Source: Lachnospiraceae bacterium (GTDB lineage Bacteria; Bacillota_A; Clostridia; Lachnospirales; Lachnospiraceae). From it: a DNA stretch of 33,010 nucleotides. The DNA lies in contig JAQUUB010000046.1 in the NCBI GenBank assembly GCA_028694115.1, forward strand, positions 1 through 33,010. The letters run 5' to 3'. Both the position numbers and the translations under genes were made by a program. Below, piece by piece: positions 23,785 to 31,494 of the stretch. The notes under the pieces are model-generated. The model made no database searches. It worked only from the letters and a program-made list of their open reading frames with translations, and had not been told where the DNA came from. Positions within the stretch are counted from its first letter, which is position 1. Each line of letters opens with the position of its first letter.

Positions 23785-24714
23785 TTACTTGCCAGCCTTA
23801 AGAACCGCTCTTGACTTTGGACCTATACGCTTATCCGGTGCCTTGGTGCTGTATGTCTCTGGATGAGCAACCTGGAATTCTCTTACTGCTTTATCTGTCA
23901 GTTTTCCATATGCTCCATCGATGCTGTCATAGGTCTTTCCTCCGAAAGTATAGGTCTTTGCCATATGTCCATATGACACGAGGTAATACTGCAGCCACTT
24001 CACATATTCGACGGACATTGCAAGTCTTCCAAGATAGAGTGTATAGGTTGGTTCCTGATATGGATTTTTTATCACATTGGCAGCAGGTGTCTGATCTTTG
24101 CTCTCTGCATCCTGATACAGGACATTCATATCAACAGCTCCGGAGATACCAGGCACAGATCCGGTAGAAGCGAACTGCCATCCGAATAATGTCTGTGTGA
24201 TAACAGGCTTATAGCTTTCATTTGGATATGTACCAAATGAAATTGTCTTCTTAGATGGATAACCAGCAACCCAGAACTCATTCTCAAAGGCTTTGGTATC
24301 AATTACATTCTTATACCAGTCCTTATTGCAATAAATTCCAAATGGGAAGTCATACTTTTTGGCAACTGCTTCTGCTGCTTTTACAATTTTTGTAATAGCT
24401 GCCTTGCCAAGTGCTCTGAGCTTAACCCATTCAATATCATACCAGATGGTACAGTAGATACCGTTTTCTCTAAGAAGCTTACATACCAGCGTCATTTCCT
24501 CTGCAGCAGCTTCTTCCGTTAATGCATACACATACTTGTAAACATCAAATGGAATGTTATTGTCTCTGCAGCCTTTTACATTATTCACAAACTGATAATC
24601 TGTCTTGCCGGATCCTCTGGTGGATCGGATAATAACAAACTGGACTCCTGCTTTTGCTGTGTTCTTCCAGTTAATGACTCCCTGATTATCAGATACATCA
24701 ATTCCTAACTTCAT
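23785..24714 (-). CDS. GH25 endolysin with peptidoglycan-binding domain
   Basis: This 309-residue endolysin has a GH25 muramidase domain (1-210): LGIDVSDNQGVINW with the first catalytic-region Asp, and WYDIEW (Asp93, Glu95) as the catalytic pair, ending with GVDMNVLYQ-like GAVDMNVLYQ. A linker leads to a C-terminal domain (about 230-309) with VKWLQYYLVSYGH, SIDGAYGKLTDKAVREFQ and RIGPKSRAVLKA, the peptidoglycan_binding_1 pattern. There is no signal peptide, so the holin would release it. It overlaps the GemA gene by ATGA and, unusually, lies before the mor gene rather than with the holin. Confidence 0.93.
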   Translation of the reverse strand: MKLGIDVSDNQGVINWKNTAKAGVQFVIIRSTRGSGKTDYQFVNNVKGCRDNNIPFDVYKYVYALTEEAAAEEMTLVCKLLRENGIYCTIWYDIEWVKLRALGKAAITKIVKAAEAVAKKYDFPFGIYCNKDWYKNVIDTKAFENEFWVAGYPSKKTISFGTYPNESYKPVITQTLFGWQFASTGSVPGISGAVDMNVLYQDAESKDQTPAANVIKNPYQEPTYTLYLGRLAMSVEYVKWLQYYLVSYGHMAKTYTFGGKTYDSIDGAYGKLTDKAVREFQVAHPETYSTKAPDKRIGPKSRAVLKAGK

Positions 24715-25115
24715 GTACTTTCCTCCTGATTTGCAATCATCTTCTTTAACCCTTCAATAACCTTGGAAGCCATGGATGCGGTAAGCCATTTATACGAGTC
24801 CACACCATAACGCTTGCTGCAGAACCCATCCAGTCTTTTATAATCTCGCTTTCCATTTTCATCCAGCCATCCAAGATCTTTCATTAGCATATAGATATAA
24901 CGCGACTGCTTTTCTGTCATATGATCACTTTTCGGATTGGTTTTCTTACCTTCAAGGCTGTCTATAAGCTTTACAGCTTCCGTGATATTTAGTTCCTTAA
25001 GGCTTCCCTTTCCGGTTATAGTGTTTATATGAATATGCAGCAGGTCATTATCAAGACCATGCTCTCTTGCAGTTGCATAAATTTTTCTCATTTGTGATGT
25101 TGTAATTGGTTGCAT
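24711..25115 (-). CDS. GemA/Mu gp16-like regulator (DUF1018)
   Basis: I start at the ATG at 25115 (MQPITTSQMRKIYATAREHG), giving 134 residues; an upstream frame lacks a ribosome site. The pattern, T..QMRKIYA.AREHGLDNDLLH, then GSLKELNITEAVKLIDSLEG, then TEKQSRYIYMLMKDLGW and a C-terminal LTASMASKVIEGLKK, is that of GemA/Mu gp16 proteins, in which two similar halves of 'Q...I..L...LG' occur. In Mu GemA alters host gene expression and DNA supercoiling. It lies after Gam as in Mu. Confidence 0.85.
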   Translation of the reverse strand: MQPITTSQMRKIYATAREHGLDNDLLHIHINTITGKGSLKELNITEAVKLIDSLEGKKTNPKSDHMTEKQSRYIYMLMKDLGWLDENGKRDYKRLDGFCSKRYGVDSYKWLTASMASKVIEGLKKMIANQEEST

Positions 25116-25128
25116 AGGACCGCCCCTT

Positions 25129-25623
25129 TTATTTATCCTGTACTGTGGTTTTTTCTGTTTCATACCAGAATGTATCTTCTTTTTTAAGGGATCCACCAAC
25201 ATTGATGATTTCCTTTTCATCATATGTTTTAAGGACTTCCTTATTGACAGTGATGGTTGTATTCAGACAATCCATCATTCCGTTGCTCTTCAGGTTCTCA
25301 ATAACTGTTTTGATCTGTTTTGGTAAAATAAGCTTCGTAGAGAGTCTGAAGCCAAGAGTACCAAATGCAAATTTTCTACTCTTTCCTTTCAGATCACCCT
25401 TATGCTCAGTAGCAAACTGTTGGATAAGCACTTCATTGATTTTGATAATAGACTCATGAGATTTCACTTTTTCTTTTGCCGCCTTTTTGATTTCAGCAAT
25501 CTGAGCATTCATCTCAGATTCAATGGTTGCAATCTCATTCTGAGCATCACCAATAATTTTCAATGACTCATTTACCTCATCCCAGCTGGTAAGCACCTGC
25601 TCTGTAACCTTTTTTCTTGCCAT
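25129..25623 (-). CDS. gam: Gam-like host-nuclease inhibitor
   Basis: A 164-residue protein starting at MARKKVTEQ (25623) after AAAGGAGAACAATC. It matches Mu Gam in layout: a helical, charged first half (SWDEVNESLKIIGDAQNEIATIESEMNAQIAEIKKAAKEK) and a second half with GKSRKFAFGTLGFRLSTKL and ILPKQIKTVIENLKSNG, ending in a strand-rich tail. Mu Gam is a Ku-like double-strand DNA-end binding protein that protects phage DNA from exonucleases. It sits in the early operon beside GemA. Confidence 0.88.
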   Translation of the reverse strand: MARKKVTEQVLTSWDEVNESLKIIGDAQNEIATIESEMNAQIAEIKKAAKEKVKSHESIIKINEVLIQQFATEHKGDLKGKSRKFAFGTLGFRLSTKLILPKQIKTVIENLKSNGMMDCLNTTITVNKEVLKTYDEKEIINVGGSLKKEDTFWYETEKTTVQDK

Positions 25624-25653
25624 GATTGTTCTCCTTTCTTCAATATTGGTCTT

Positions 25654-25709
25654 ACTCTGCATTTTCACAGGCTTGTAACTGTCCTTGGCTGCATTAAGAC
25701 CGGGCGGTC
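25654..25709 (-). repeat. Repeated hairpin-led intergenic element, copy 1
   Basis: On the minus strand a GACCG-CC-CGGTC hairpin (25709-25698) is followed by a 43-base block beginning TAATGCAGCC and ending AAAATGCAGAGT (25696-25654). The 43-base block matches copy 2 at 38 positions. It contains ATGCAG twice and ACAG...CTGT. It fills the gap between the unknown 124-residue gene and Gam and overlaps the stop of the former. Confidence 0.75.
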
Positions 25710-26082
25710 ATTCTTCCACCCTTGGTCTGTATGTTCGTTCTGATTGGAGCATTTTCTCCTGCTTACGTTGTTTTCCCATAAGCTCCCGGAGCTGATTCAA
25801 CACCTTTCTGTGCTGTGGTTCATCAAAAAACATGATTATGTTCTCCAACATCAGAACCTGATCCTTATTCTCTCTGCGGAGCTTCCTGCTATTCTTCAGC
25901 TTTGTGGCTGCTCTATTGCGCTCCTTTGCATTTTGTGAAAATTCCATTTCATGAAGCAGATCCTGAAGACGTTTATCTTCTTTTCCTACATTGTCATATG
26001 ATATTCTGTAGATATCCTGACACTGTGCTATGAAATTAATGAAACCTTCTATCTCTTCGGATGGATTATTATGCTGCATCAT
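25708..26082 (-). CDS. Conserved-looking early phage protein of unknown function
   Basis: A 124-residue, highly charged helical protein with an N-terminal acidic region (SEEIEGFINFIAQCQDIYRI), a middle segment LQDLLHEMEFSQNAKERNRAATKLKNSRKLRRENKD, and a C-terminal QHRKVLNQLRELMGKQRKQEK. It starts after GGAAGGGGTGTC. I recall similar proteins in Firmicutes phages, but not a function. The terminal Arg-rich tail RTYRPRVEE overlaps the repeat element. Confidence 0.72.
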   Translation of the reverse strand: MMQHNNPSEEIEGFINFIAQCQDIYRISYDNVGKEDKRLQDLLHEMEFSQNAKERNRAATKLKNSRKLRRENKDQVLMLENIIMFFDEPQHRKVLNQLRELMGKQRKQEKMLQSERTYRPRVEE

Positions 26083-26093
26083 GACACCCCTTC

Positions 26094-26477
26094 CTATCTC
26101 TGATCGGTGCCAAGCACGTTCCTTTCAATCCTATCTTCCACTCTTCGATTCATATACATGAGTGCAAGCTCAACGTGTTCCAATGCCTTTGCATTATACT
26201 CAGATGCAAAATCACCACTTTGAAAGCCGGTTAAACGATCTCTGACGATTTCCAAAAGATCTGAGTCAATAACACCTGACAGGGATCCTTCCTGATAACG
26301 TGCTCCTGTCTGGAATATCAGAATAGCTTCCATTACCTCTAATTTTCCATCCCTAGTCTTCTCCGGTTCGGTTCCCTGGATCAGATAATAATGATGCGCA
26401 TTTCCGGGACCGACTTCATCCATGGAAAATACTTCATTCAGATTCTCTCTTTTCTGAATTGTTGATAGTTTTCTCAA
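26094..26477 (-). CDS. Acb2/Tad1-like cyclic-nucleotide sponge (anti-CBASS)
   Basis: I prefer the TTG at 26477, which has AAAGGAG eight bases upstream, to the ATG at 26495, which has none; this gives 127 residues. The C-terminal half shows [55 protein letters not shown] as separate blocks: 'D.LL.IV.DRL..FQ.G.FA...N..AL..+E.AL.++..R..DR..R.V.GT'. This is the pattern of Acb2-type proteins, in which a helical hairpin binds cyclic oligonucleotides and blocks CBASS (and related Thoeris) signalling. The first half is an unassigned beta domain with [11 protein letters not shown] and [13 protein letters not shown]. It lies in the early operon, as would be needed. Confidence 0.78.
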   Translation of the reverse strand: MRKLSTIQKRENLNEVFSMDEVGPGNAHHYYLIQGTEPEKTRDGKLEVMEAILIFQTGARYQEGSLSGVIDSDLLEIVRDRLTGFQSGDFASEYNAKALEHVELALMYMNRRVEDRIERNVLGTDQR

Positions 26478-26595
26478 TGCCCTTTCTCCTTTCATCTGTC
26501 AGCTTAACAGCCACTAGAAGAACCCTATACAAGAGGTCCTGCTTCAGGATTCTCATATTTGCTCTCTGTCTGAAGAACTCATTCAACATTCTCAT
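26434..26595 (-). CDS. Small basic helical protein
   Basis: A 53-codon [33 protein letters not shown]..., starts at 26595 after GAGGAAGTGGTT, ten bases downstream of the small membrane protein stop. It overlaps the start of the Acb2-like gene by 44 bases in another frame. The sequence is an Arg-rich helix with a hydrophobic [10 protein letters not shown] centre. It is probably translated, but I recognise no family. Confidence 0.5.
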   Translation of the reverse strand: MRMLNEFFRQRANMRILKQDLLYRVLLVAVKLTDERRKGIEKTINNSEKRESE

Positions 26596-26605
26596 AACCA
26601 CTTCC

Positions 26606-26749
26606 TCACTGCAGATTCATAATTTTCATAACAGCAGTTATAATGATGCAGACACAGAAAGCAATAGTGAAACATTTCTTTTCGTCCTTATCTCTTCCAC
26701 CAATCATTCCAAGTAGAAGAATAACTGATATCACACCAAATAAAATCAT
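26606..26749 (-). CDS. Small two-helix membrane protein
   Basis: A 47-codon ORF (ATG at 26749) has a strong ribosome site, AAGGAGATGGAGC. It contains an N-terminal hydrophobic segment, LFGVISVILLLLGMIGG-like ILFGVISVILLLGMIGG, a charged turn RDKDEKK, and a second hydrophobic segment CFTIAFCVCIIITAVM. Both segments are long enough to cross the membrane. It sits just upstream of the Acb2-like gene. Superinfection exclusion or a second small holin-like role is possible; nothing decides it. Confidence 0.66.
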   Translation of the reverse strand: MILFGVISVILLLGMIGGRDKDEKKCFTIAFCVCIIITAVMKIMNLQ

Positions 26750-26781
26750 GCTCCATCTCCTTCCGTTCTTACTGTTCGCCC

Positions 26782-26842
26782 ACTCTGCATTTTTACAGGC
26801 TTGTGACTGTCTAAGGCTGCATTAGGCACCGCCGAAGCGGTG
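26782..26842 (-). repeat. Repeated hairpin-led intergenic element, copy 2
   Basis: On the minus strand CACCGC-UUCG-GCGGUG (26842-26827), a 6-bp stem with a UUCG tetraloop, is followed by the 43-base block (26824-26782), 38 of 43 identical to copy 1. It lies in the 109-base gap between the 71-residue gene and the small membrane protein. The hairpin stems of the two copies differ in sequence but keep pairing, which argues for an RNA structure. Confidence 0.75.
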
Positions 26843-26857
26843 AAAAACAATTCCTGG

Positions 26858-27073
26858 TTAACTCTGTTTTGAGCTTCTTTCATCAAAAGCTCCTTTACAC
26901 ATGAACGCTGGTATCTGAAGACCAGCAAAATTCTTTTTAACCGGAGCTCTTCCACAGAAGATATTCACCGGTGCTACCCTGTAATGCTTCATAGTTGCGT
27001 TTGCAAGGTCATTGATCAGCTCCGCACACTTTTCTTCATCTGGTCCTTCAATAATTATTTCTACTTTCTGCAT
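26858..27073 (-). CDS. Small early protein, unknown function
   Basis: A 71-residue protein after a strong AGGAGGACAAGCAT site. The first 50 residues have an alpha-beta layout, VEIIIEGPDEEKCAELINDLANATMKHYRV, similar to small ferredoxin-like folds; the tail has a FMCKGAF segment and a polar end. It follows the DnaD-like gene by 12 bases in the early operon. Confidence 0.6.
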   Translation of the reverse strand: MQKVEIIIEGPDEEKCAELINDLANATMKHYRVAPVNIFCGRAPVKKNFAGLQIPAFMCKGAFDERSSKQS

Positions 27074-27085
27074 ATGCTTGTCCTC

Positions 27086-27406
27086 CTAGTTTGAAAGCAA
27101 TATTTTCTCTAATTCATCAAAATCATAAGTTCTCTGTTCAAAATCATTGAATGAGTTTTTCTTCTTATCTACAGGAACACCTGCAGCTTTTTGCTTCTGC
27201 AGGTTCCTCATAATGCCAATCGTATAATTCTCCTTATATGCTCGATAATGGGATGCATGAATCTGTAGAGCTTTGGTTACAACATCATCATCAAATGACT
27301 TCCAGCTCTCTTCCACCCGATCTATAACCGACTGACTGATTCTTCCGGATTGTCTGGTTCTTTTAACGATTGACCAGTAATTCTTTTTTAGGTCCTCTGG
27401 GATCAT
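27086..27406 (-). CDS. DnaD C-terminal-like replication protein
   Basis: A 106-residue protein with SRFD-like DDDVVTKALQIHASHYRA and YTIGIMRNLQKQKAAGV, matching the DnaD/DnaB-II C-terminal domain pattern ('V..AL......N......Y..+IL.N...G'), followed by KKKNSFNDFEQRTYDFDELEKILL, the typical 'NKFNNF..R.YD+D.LE..LL' tail. The N-terminal DnaD helical domain is missing. It is next to the MuB-like gene and may help load the host replisome at the transposition fork. The start follows GGGAGGTAGACCTTT. Confidence 0.75.
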   Translation of the reverse strand: MIPEDLKKNYWSIVKRTRQSGRISQSVIDRVEESWKSFDDDVVTKALQIHASHYRAYKENYTIGIMRNLQKQKAAGVPVDKKKNSFNDFEQRTYDFDELEKILLSN

Positions 27407-27412
27407 AAAGGT

Positions 27413-28339
27413 CTACCTCCCAATGTTCATTTCTCTCATCATCCTTGCAATTGTTCCAGCGTTTACATCCTGGTTAAATACGGCAGCAGTATTAACAAAT
27501 ACATTGACTGCTCCACGAAGACCATAATTTGTGTGACAGATCTGATACAGAATATCAATTGCATCCTCCTGAAGGTCTGCATTCCGGAACACATTTCTGA
27601 TATCATCTTTCTTGATATTCTGAATTGATACTGGTTCTCTCATTCCTATTCTGGAGAAGAGCTGTGCAAAGTCTGCTTTACCGGTTCCCTTCAGTTTGGA
27701 ATATACATCTTCATTACCGATTAGGCAGATACCAATGCCGGACTCATCTGCCAGACATCGAATATGGTTAAGAGCTTTGACTGTCAGATGCTGTGCTTCA
27801 TCAATCAGGATTACTCTTCCGGATCCTTTCAGTCTTGTGATAATCTCATTGGTAATCTTCCTTGCTACTCTCTCACGTACACCAAGCTGCTCTGCAAGAA
27901 GCTCATTTACACCGGTAATTGATGAATATGTAGGAGATATGGTAATTCCGATTGCTAAAGAGTTACCCTGCAGGTAATGTCTAAAGGCTTGTGTCTTGCC
28001 AATGCCGGCATCACCATACACTACTGAGATTTTTCCTCTCAAATGGCTGTACTTAATCGCATTTTCAACCAGCTTTGAAACACTTGTTTCTACGAATGGG
28101 GGATCTGTAAGAGTGATTTTCTTTTTCTCGCTGATCTCAACAAGGTTCTTGACCTTTGGAACAATGGTATGTGGGGTTTTATAGTTTCCTGCAAGGAAAC
28201 TTGATAAAGCTCCTGAAGATATTCCAAGTTCCTGTGCTACTAATGCCTGTGTCTTTTTGGTTTTATCTATATAATTTCTTATGAATTCTATTGCCTGTTC
28301 TATTGACATTTCATCTATTACTGTGTTTAATTCATCCAT
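27413..28339 (-). CDS. MuB-like ATPase (target-capture protein)
   Basis: I start this 308-residue protein at the ATG at 28339 after GGAGGATAACGCA; a second ATG lies at 28354. An N-terminal HTH (about 20-55, TQALVAQELGISSGALSSFLAGNYKT) is followed by an AAA+ ATPase with YGDAGIGKTQAFRHY (Walker A), GRVILIDEAQHL (Walker B) and an arginine-finger region FSRIGMREPV. This is the MuB layout. MuB binds target DNA, activates MuA and keeps transposition away from the element itself. It is transcribed immediately after the transposase gene. Confidence 0.93.
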   Translation of the reverse strand: MDELNTVIDEMSIEQAIEFIRNYIDKTKKTQALVAQELGISSGALSSFLAGNYKTPHTIVPKVKNLVEISEKKKITLTDPPFVETSVSKLVENAIKYSHLRGKISVVYGDAGIGKTQAFRHYLQGNSLAIGITISPTYSSITGVNELLAEQLGVRERVARKITNEIITRLKGSGRVILIDEAQHLTVKALNHIRCLADESGIGICLIGNEDVYSKLKGTGKADFAQLFSRIGMREPVSIQNIKKDDIRNVFRNADLQEDAIDILYQICHTNYGLRGAVNVFVNTAAVFNQDVNAGTIARMMREMNIGR

Positions 28340-28356
28340 TGCGTTATCCTCCATTT

Positions 28357-30297
28357 TTATTGGTTATTTTTTTCAGCCTGGATTCTTTCCAGAGCTGCGG
28401 TCCAGTCTATTGGTTCCTCTGCTCCTACAGCCTTGCTGATATCATGGTTATTTACTGCTTCATCCAGCTTTCTGATTGGAGTAATTATCTTAGGCTCCAA
28501 TCTCTCACCTGCAGCAATATTTCTTTCAGCTTCCTCCAAAACAAGTGCAAGAGCATCCTCTGCCTTGATATCCTTTTCTTTCTTATATGCCCTAACGACT
28601 TTTTCAAGCTGTCTCTGCTCGTGCATCTTCTCAGCCACATCTTCCTTGCTTGCAAAATAGCTTAGTGCTGTGTGCTGCTGTGCCGTGCAAAGGAACCGAT
28701 CCTGCTCATCATAGACACGAACCTCCGCAAGATCATCCGGATTAAATCTGAAATAAACCTTTTCTCCAATGTGGTTATACAGAAGCTCATTTGACCAGAA
28801 TGTAATCTCTGTGTCGTAGATCTTAAGCACAACTCCATCTCTTCTGACTGATACCATTCTGCTGTTACGCATCATCATCAGGTTAAGCTCGTCCTTGGTT
28901 GCCGTTCTCATTTCAATAAGGTTGTCAGCATATACCTGATTCCTGGTCTTGTTTCCCATACCGACACCGCCATGCTCTGTGAAATTAAAGATTCCTTCAA
29001 TATAAAGGTCTACATAATCCACAAAATCAGTATAAGGTGTGAAGTTGGAAGCTTTCTTTCCCATTTCTTTGAGTCGTTCAGGTCTCTCTGCAATGGTACC
29101 TCCTGTATATCCTTCAAACAGCTTTGAGAACATATTCTTAACATCTGTGAATGCACGTTCAATGATCTTTGCTCTTGCATTTCTTACAAGTGCGGTTCTG
29201 AAATCTATTCCAAGATTGTCAAGGATCGTTGGTGCAGCGTGTTCGTTTTCTCTTCCGTTCTTACGGAAACCACGACCACCTATATCGTGTGTTAAAAATT
29301 CGCGTCCATTATCTGAGAGGATTTTCTTAGGTATTCCATAGCGTTCAATACCTCTTCTGAGAGCCTGCAGTGTTGCATCCGAACACGGAGCATCTGTCAC
29401 ATACCAGCCAACCATTTTTCTTGATCTGACATCAAGGAATCCGGTAAGGTATACTCTGATCGGCTTCTTATGCTCTCCATCATCCACGAAAATATCAAAC
29501 GTATGGTTATCACAAACCCATATATCATTAGATTCAAGATCACCATAGGTTCTTTTAATGTAAGGAGCACATTCATCCTTAAATGCTTTCTGTCCTAATC
29601 TGAAATACTTCAGAACCGGTACAGGTATGCTTCTCTCAATTTCTCTCGCAAAAGAGTTTTCACTTGCCAATGGCAGCAGGTCTGTTAATTCCTCATGTTT
29701 GATTTCCAGCATGGTAAGACGGATACACTCTTTAACCGATTTCTGTGACTGGTCCAGGTAATAGTATTCAAAGATTCCAAACACCTTATCCGGTACAGCC
29801 TTCTTATGGTTTTCATGTTTTCCTCTGCCATCTGCCAGAGCACAATCTCCAAATTCCTTCCAGGCTTTTTTCTTCCTATATAACATCCTTATAGAAAACT
29901 GCATATCAGGATAGGAAGTATTAAGGAAAGTGACATACTTCTCATCAATTTCACTTTTCTTTCCTGGTTGACTTCTGTAATCATCCCATTCATTCAGAAT
30001 TTTCTTCCAGAATGCAACCTCTGATCGTTCATCCTCTGTCAGCTGCTCCACATTCTCTGGAATCAGATATGGCTTCTCCGGTTTAGTTTCTGCAGACTTG
30101 ATATTGTGGATCCGGTTGTACTTCTTTATGATTTTTGGATCACACTCAGCTAGTGGAATAGAATACTTAACACCATTTTTTCCACCTGTGCTGAATTTTT
30201 CAGTTGCGAATATTTTACCTTCAGATATAAGTCTCCTTACGTGTCTTTCAGTACATCCACGCAATTCAGCATATTCTTCAGTTGATATCTGCTCCAC
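28357..30297 (-). CDS. MuA-like DDE transposase
   Basis: This 646-residue transposase starts at a GTG (30297) after AAGGTGGTGATTCT. An N-terminal HTH (about 1-30, STEEYAELRGCTERHVRRLISEG) is followed by a helical linker and an rve catalytic core: VCDNHTFD with Asp263, KILSDNGREF with Asp329, and IIERAF with Glu380. The spacing is close to MuA's Asp269-Asp336-Glu392. A beta-barrel and a C-terminal charged region (KVVRAYKKEKDIKAEDALAL) complete the MuA layout. It cuts and joins the phage ends for replication and integration. Confidence 0.96.
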   Translation of the reverse strand: MEQISTEEYAELRGCTERHVRRLISEGKIFATEKFSTGGKNGVKYSIPLAECDPKIIKKYNRIHNIKSAETKPEKPYLIPENVEQLTEDERSEVAFWKKILNEWDDYRSQPGKKSEIDEKYVTFLNTSYPDMQFSIRMLYRKKKAWKEFGDCALADGRGKHENHKKAVPDKVFGIFEYYYLDQSQKSVKECIRLTMLEIKHEELTDLLPLASENSFAREIERSIPVPVLKYFRLGQKAFKDECAPYIKRTYGDLESNDIWVCDNHTFDIFVDDGEHKKPIRVYLTGFLDVRSRKMVGWYVTDAPCSDATLQALRRGIERYGIPKKILSDNGREFLTHDIGGRGFRKNGRENEHAAPTILDNLGIDFRTALVRNARAKIIERAFTDVKNMFSKLFEGYTGGTIAERPERLKEMGKKASNFTPYTDFVDYVDLYIEGIFNFTEHGGVGMGNKTRNQVYADNLIEMRTATKDELNLMMMRNSRMVSVRRDGVVLKIYDTEITFWSNELLYNHIGEKVYFRFNPDDLAEVRVYDEQDRFLCTAQQHTALSYFASKEDVAEKMHEQRQLEKVVRAYKKEKDIKAEDALALVLEEAERNIAAGERLEPKIITPIRKLDEAVNNHDISKAVGAEEPIDWTAALERIQAEKNNQ

Positions 30298-30365
30298 AGA
30301 ATCACCACCTTCCCATTGATTTTTTACTGCTTTTCTGCTACTCTTAAGCAGAAGATTTTTTCTTT

Positions 30366-30400
30366 GCCGGTTTTTCCTTTGCGTGGGGAACCGGCTTTTT
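30366..30400 (+). terminator. Hairpin between the small HTH gene and the transposase
   Basis: GCCGGTT and AACCGGC form a 7-bp stem with a 16-base loop, followed by TTTTT on the plus strand only. On the minus strand the stem is followed by A-rich sequence. It would stop plus-strand (antisense) transcripts, or act as an RNA stem between the two early genes. The role is uncertain. Confidence 0.45.
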
Positions 30401-30607
30401 CTATACCGCTATCTGCTCTCTGTCGTAACGCTCCAACGTCATACGAATTTCATCCTTGTGGCTTTTATTTCTTCCAACCATTACATCCGTTACGACTCTG
30501 AAATCTAATCCTGCCATAGAAGCAAGTTCATGTGATGTCAGATTCCTTTTCATAAGTTCAATTTTCAACCACATACCAAATTCTGTGTATTCGCTGGTTC
30601 TTCTCAT
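30401..30607 (-). CDS. Small HTH regulator (Ner-like position)
   Basis: A 68-residue protein with FGMWLKIELMKRNLTSHELASMAGLDFRVVTDVM, an HTH pattern of the Cro/XRE type (about 11-46), and a C-terminal helix MTLERYDREQIAV. In Mu the small early repressor Ner dampens early transcription; here the protein lies between the SSB and transposase genes, so it is a candidate for that role. The start follows GGAAGTGGAAAA. Confidence 0.75.
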   Translation of the reverse strand: MRRTSEYTEFGMWLKIELMKRNLTSHELASMAGLDFRVVTDVMVGRNKSHKDEIRMTLERYDREQIAV

Positions 30608-30662
30608 TTTTCCACTTCCTTCCTGGTCTGTCTCATCAGTCCCGGTAAACCACTTCCGGAAG

Positions 30663-30681
30663 ACCGGAGTTTTCCTCCGGT
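30663..30681. other. Intercistronic hairpin after the SSB-like gene
   Basis: ACCGGAG-TTTTC-CTCCGGT is a perfect 7-bp stem with a 5-base loop, 9 bases beyond the stop of the SSB-like gene. There is no U run on the minus strand. It may protect or process the early mRNA. Confidence 0.45.
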
Positions 30682-30689
30682 TTCGACTT

Positions 30690-31313
30690 TTAATTCTTGT
30701 CGTCTACTATTTCAAAAGCAGTTAAAGCAAGTTCAAATGCTGTTTTAACCACTTTAGAATTACCATTTTGCTTCTCGTACTCACGGCTCTGGAAGCGTCC
30801 AACTACATTCAGCTTTGTTCCTATCTTCTGTTCTGATAGATACTTTGCATTCCGTCCAAACAAAATACTCGGAATGTAGAAGCTTCTCTTAGATCCATTT
30901 ACGGCAAGTATCACATCCGCAATCTGAAATCCGTTTGGTGTCCGTCTGAAGGATGGCTGCTTACAAATTGTTCCACAAAATGAAAATGAATTAGTTTCAC
31001 AGCTTCCAACCTGATTCTCTTCAATCGGATACATAAAATCGGCGAATAAATAAATCTGCAGTTTTGTGTGGCTTTCAGATTTCTCATTAAAGCTTCGGAT
31101 AGTTCCTTTTATATAAAGAAAATCACCGGCTCTCAGATTGTTAAATCCATCAGCTCTTTCAGATACCCTTACAGGTACCAGATCATCCTTATTGCTCTTT
31201 CTTTTTACAGAAATGTATGTCTGATAGAACTTTTCTCCAAGTAACGTTGTATAATGCACCGGATTTTCTGTAACTGTTCCGCAGACAAAACACTCATTTT
31301 TTACTTCATTCAT
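30690..31313 (-). CDS. Single-stranded DNA-binding protein with two OB folds
   Basis: A 207-residue protein with two OB-fold units: residues about 5-95 (CFVCGTVTENPVHYTTLLGEKFYQTYISVKR and DFLYIKGTIRS) and about 105-205 (FSFCGTICKQPSFRRTPNGFQIADVILAVN, then YIPSILFGRNAKY, GTKLNVVGRFQSREYEK). The second unit is the standard SSB pattern 'CGTIC..P..R.TP.G..I.D..LAVN......YIP...WGRNA...G..+...GR.QSREY'. It protects single-stranded DNA during replicative transposition. The start follows AAAGGAGAAATCTT. Confidence 0.9.
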   Translation of the reverse strand: MNEVKNECFVCGTVTENPVHYTTLLGEKFYQTYISVKRKSNKDDLVPVRVSERADGFNNLRAGDFLYIKGTIRSFNEKSESHTKLQIYLFADFMYPIEENQVGSCETNSFSFCGTICKQPSFRRTPNGFQIADVILAVNGSKRSFYIPSILFGRNAKYLSEQKIGTKLNVVGRFQSREYEKQNGNSKVVKTAFELALTAFEIVDDKN

Positions 31314-31326
31314 AAGATTTCTCCTT

Positions 31327-31491
31327 TCATATTTTTGAAATTACATCCCTGATCAGGGCAATTTCACTATCTGCTGTTATATCAACCTTTCTGGATCCAC
31401 CACCATTAAAGTGAATGATTATCAGTTCTTTCTCATTCTGGTACTCCAGACATCTGACATCCATCCTGGTAAGTTTAAGAAGTTCTTCCAG
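31327..31491 (-). CDS. Small early protein with a probable CTG start
   Basis: A 54-codon frame, LEELLKLTRMDVRCLEYQNE..., ends with GGGSRKVDITADSEIALIRDVISKI. The frame is the same as that of the preceding gene, just after its TAG stop, separated by one codon. Homologous-looking phage proteins begin with a methionine equivalent to MEELLKL, so CTG (31491) is the likely start, by reinitiation; an internal ATG at 31464 has no spaced ribosome site. Readthrough of the TAG cannot be excluded. Family and function are unknown. Confidence 0.6.
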   Translation of the reverse strand: MEELLKLTRMDVRCLEYQNEKELIIIHFNGGGSRKVDITADSEIALIRDVISKI

Positions 31492-31494
31492 TTT

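Noticed and set aside
26746..26955. 69-codon minus-strand frame overlapping the small 71-residue gene
   Set aside because: It overlaps a gene with a strong ribosome site in another frame and covers the repeated hairpin element; no ribosome site of its own.
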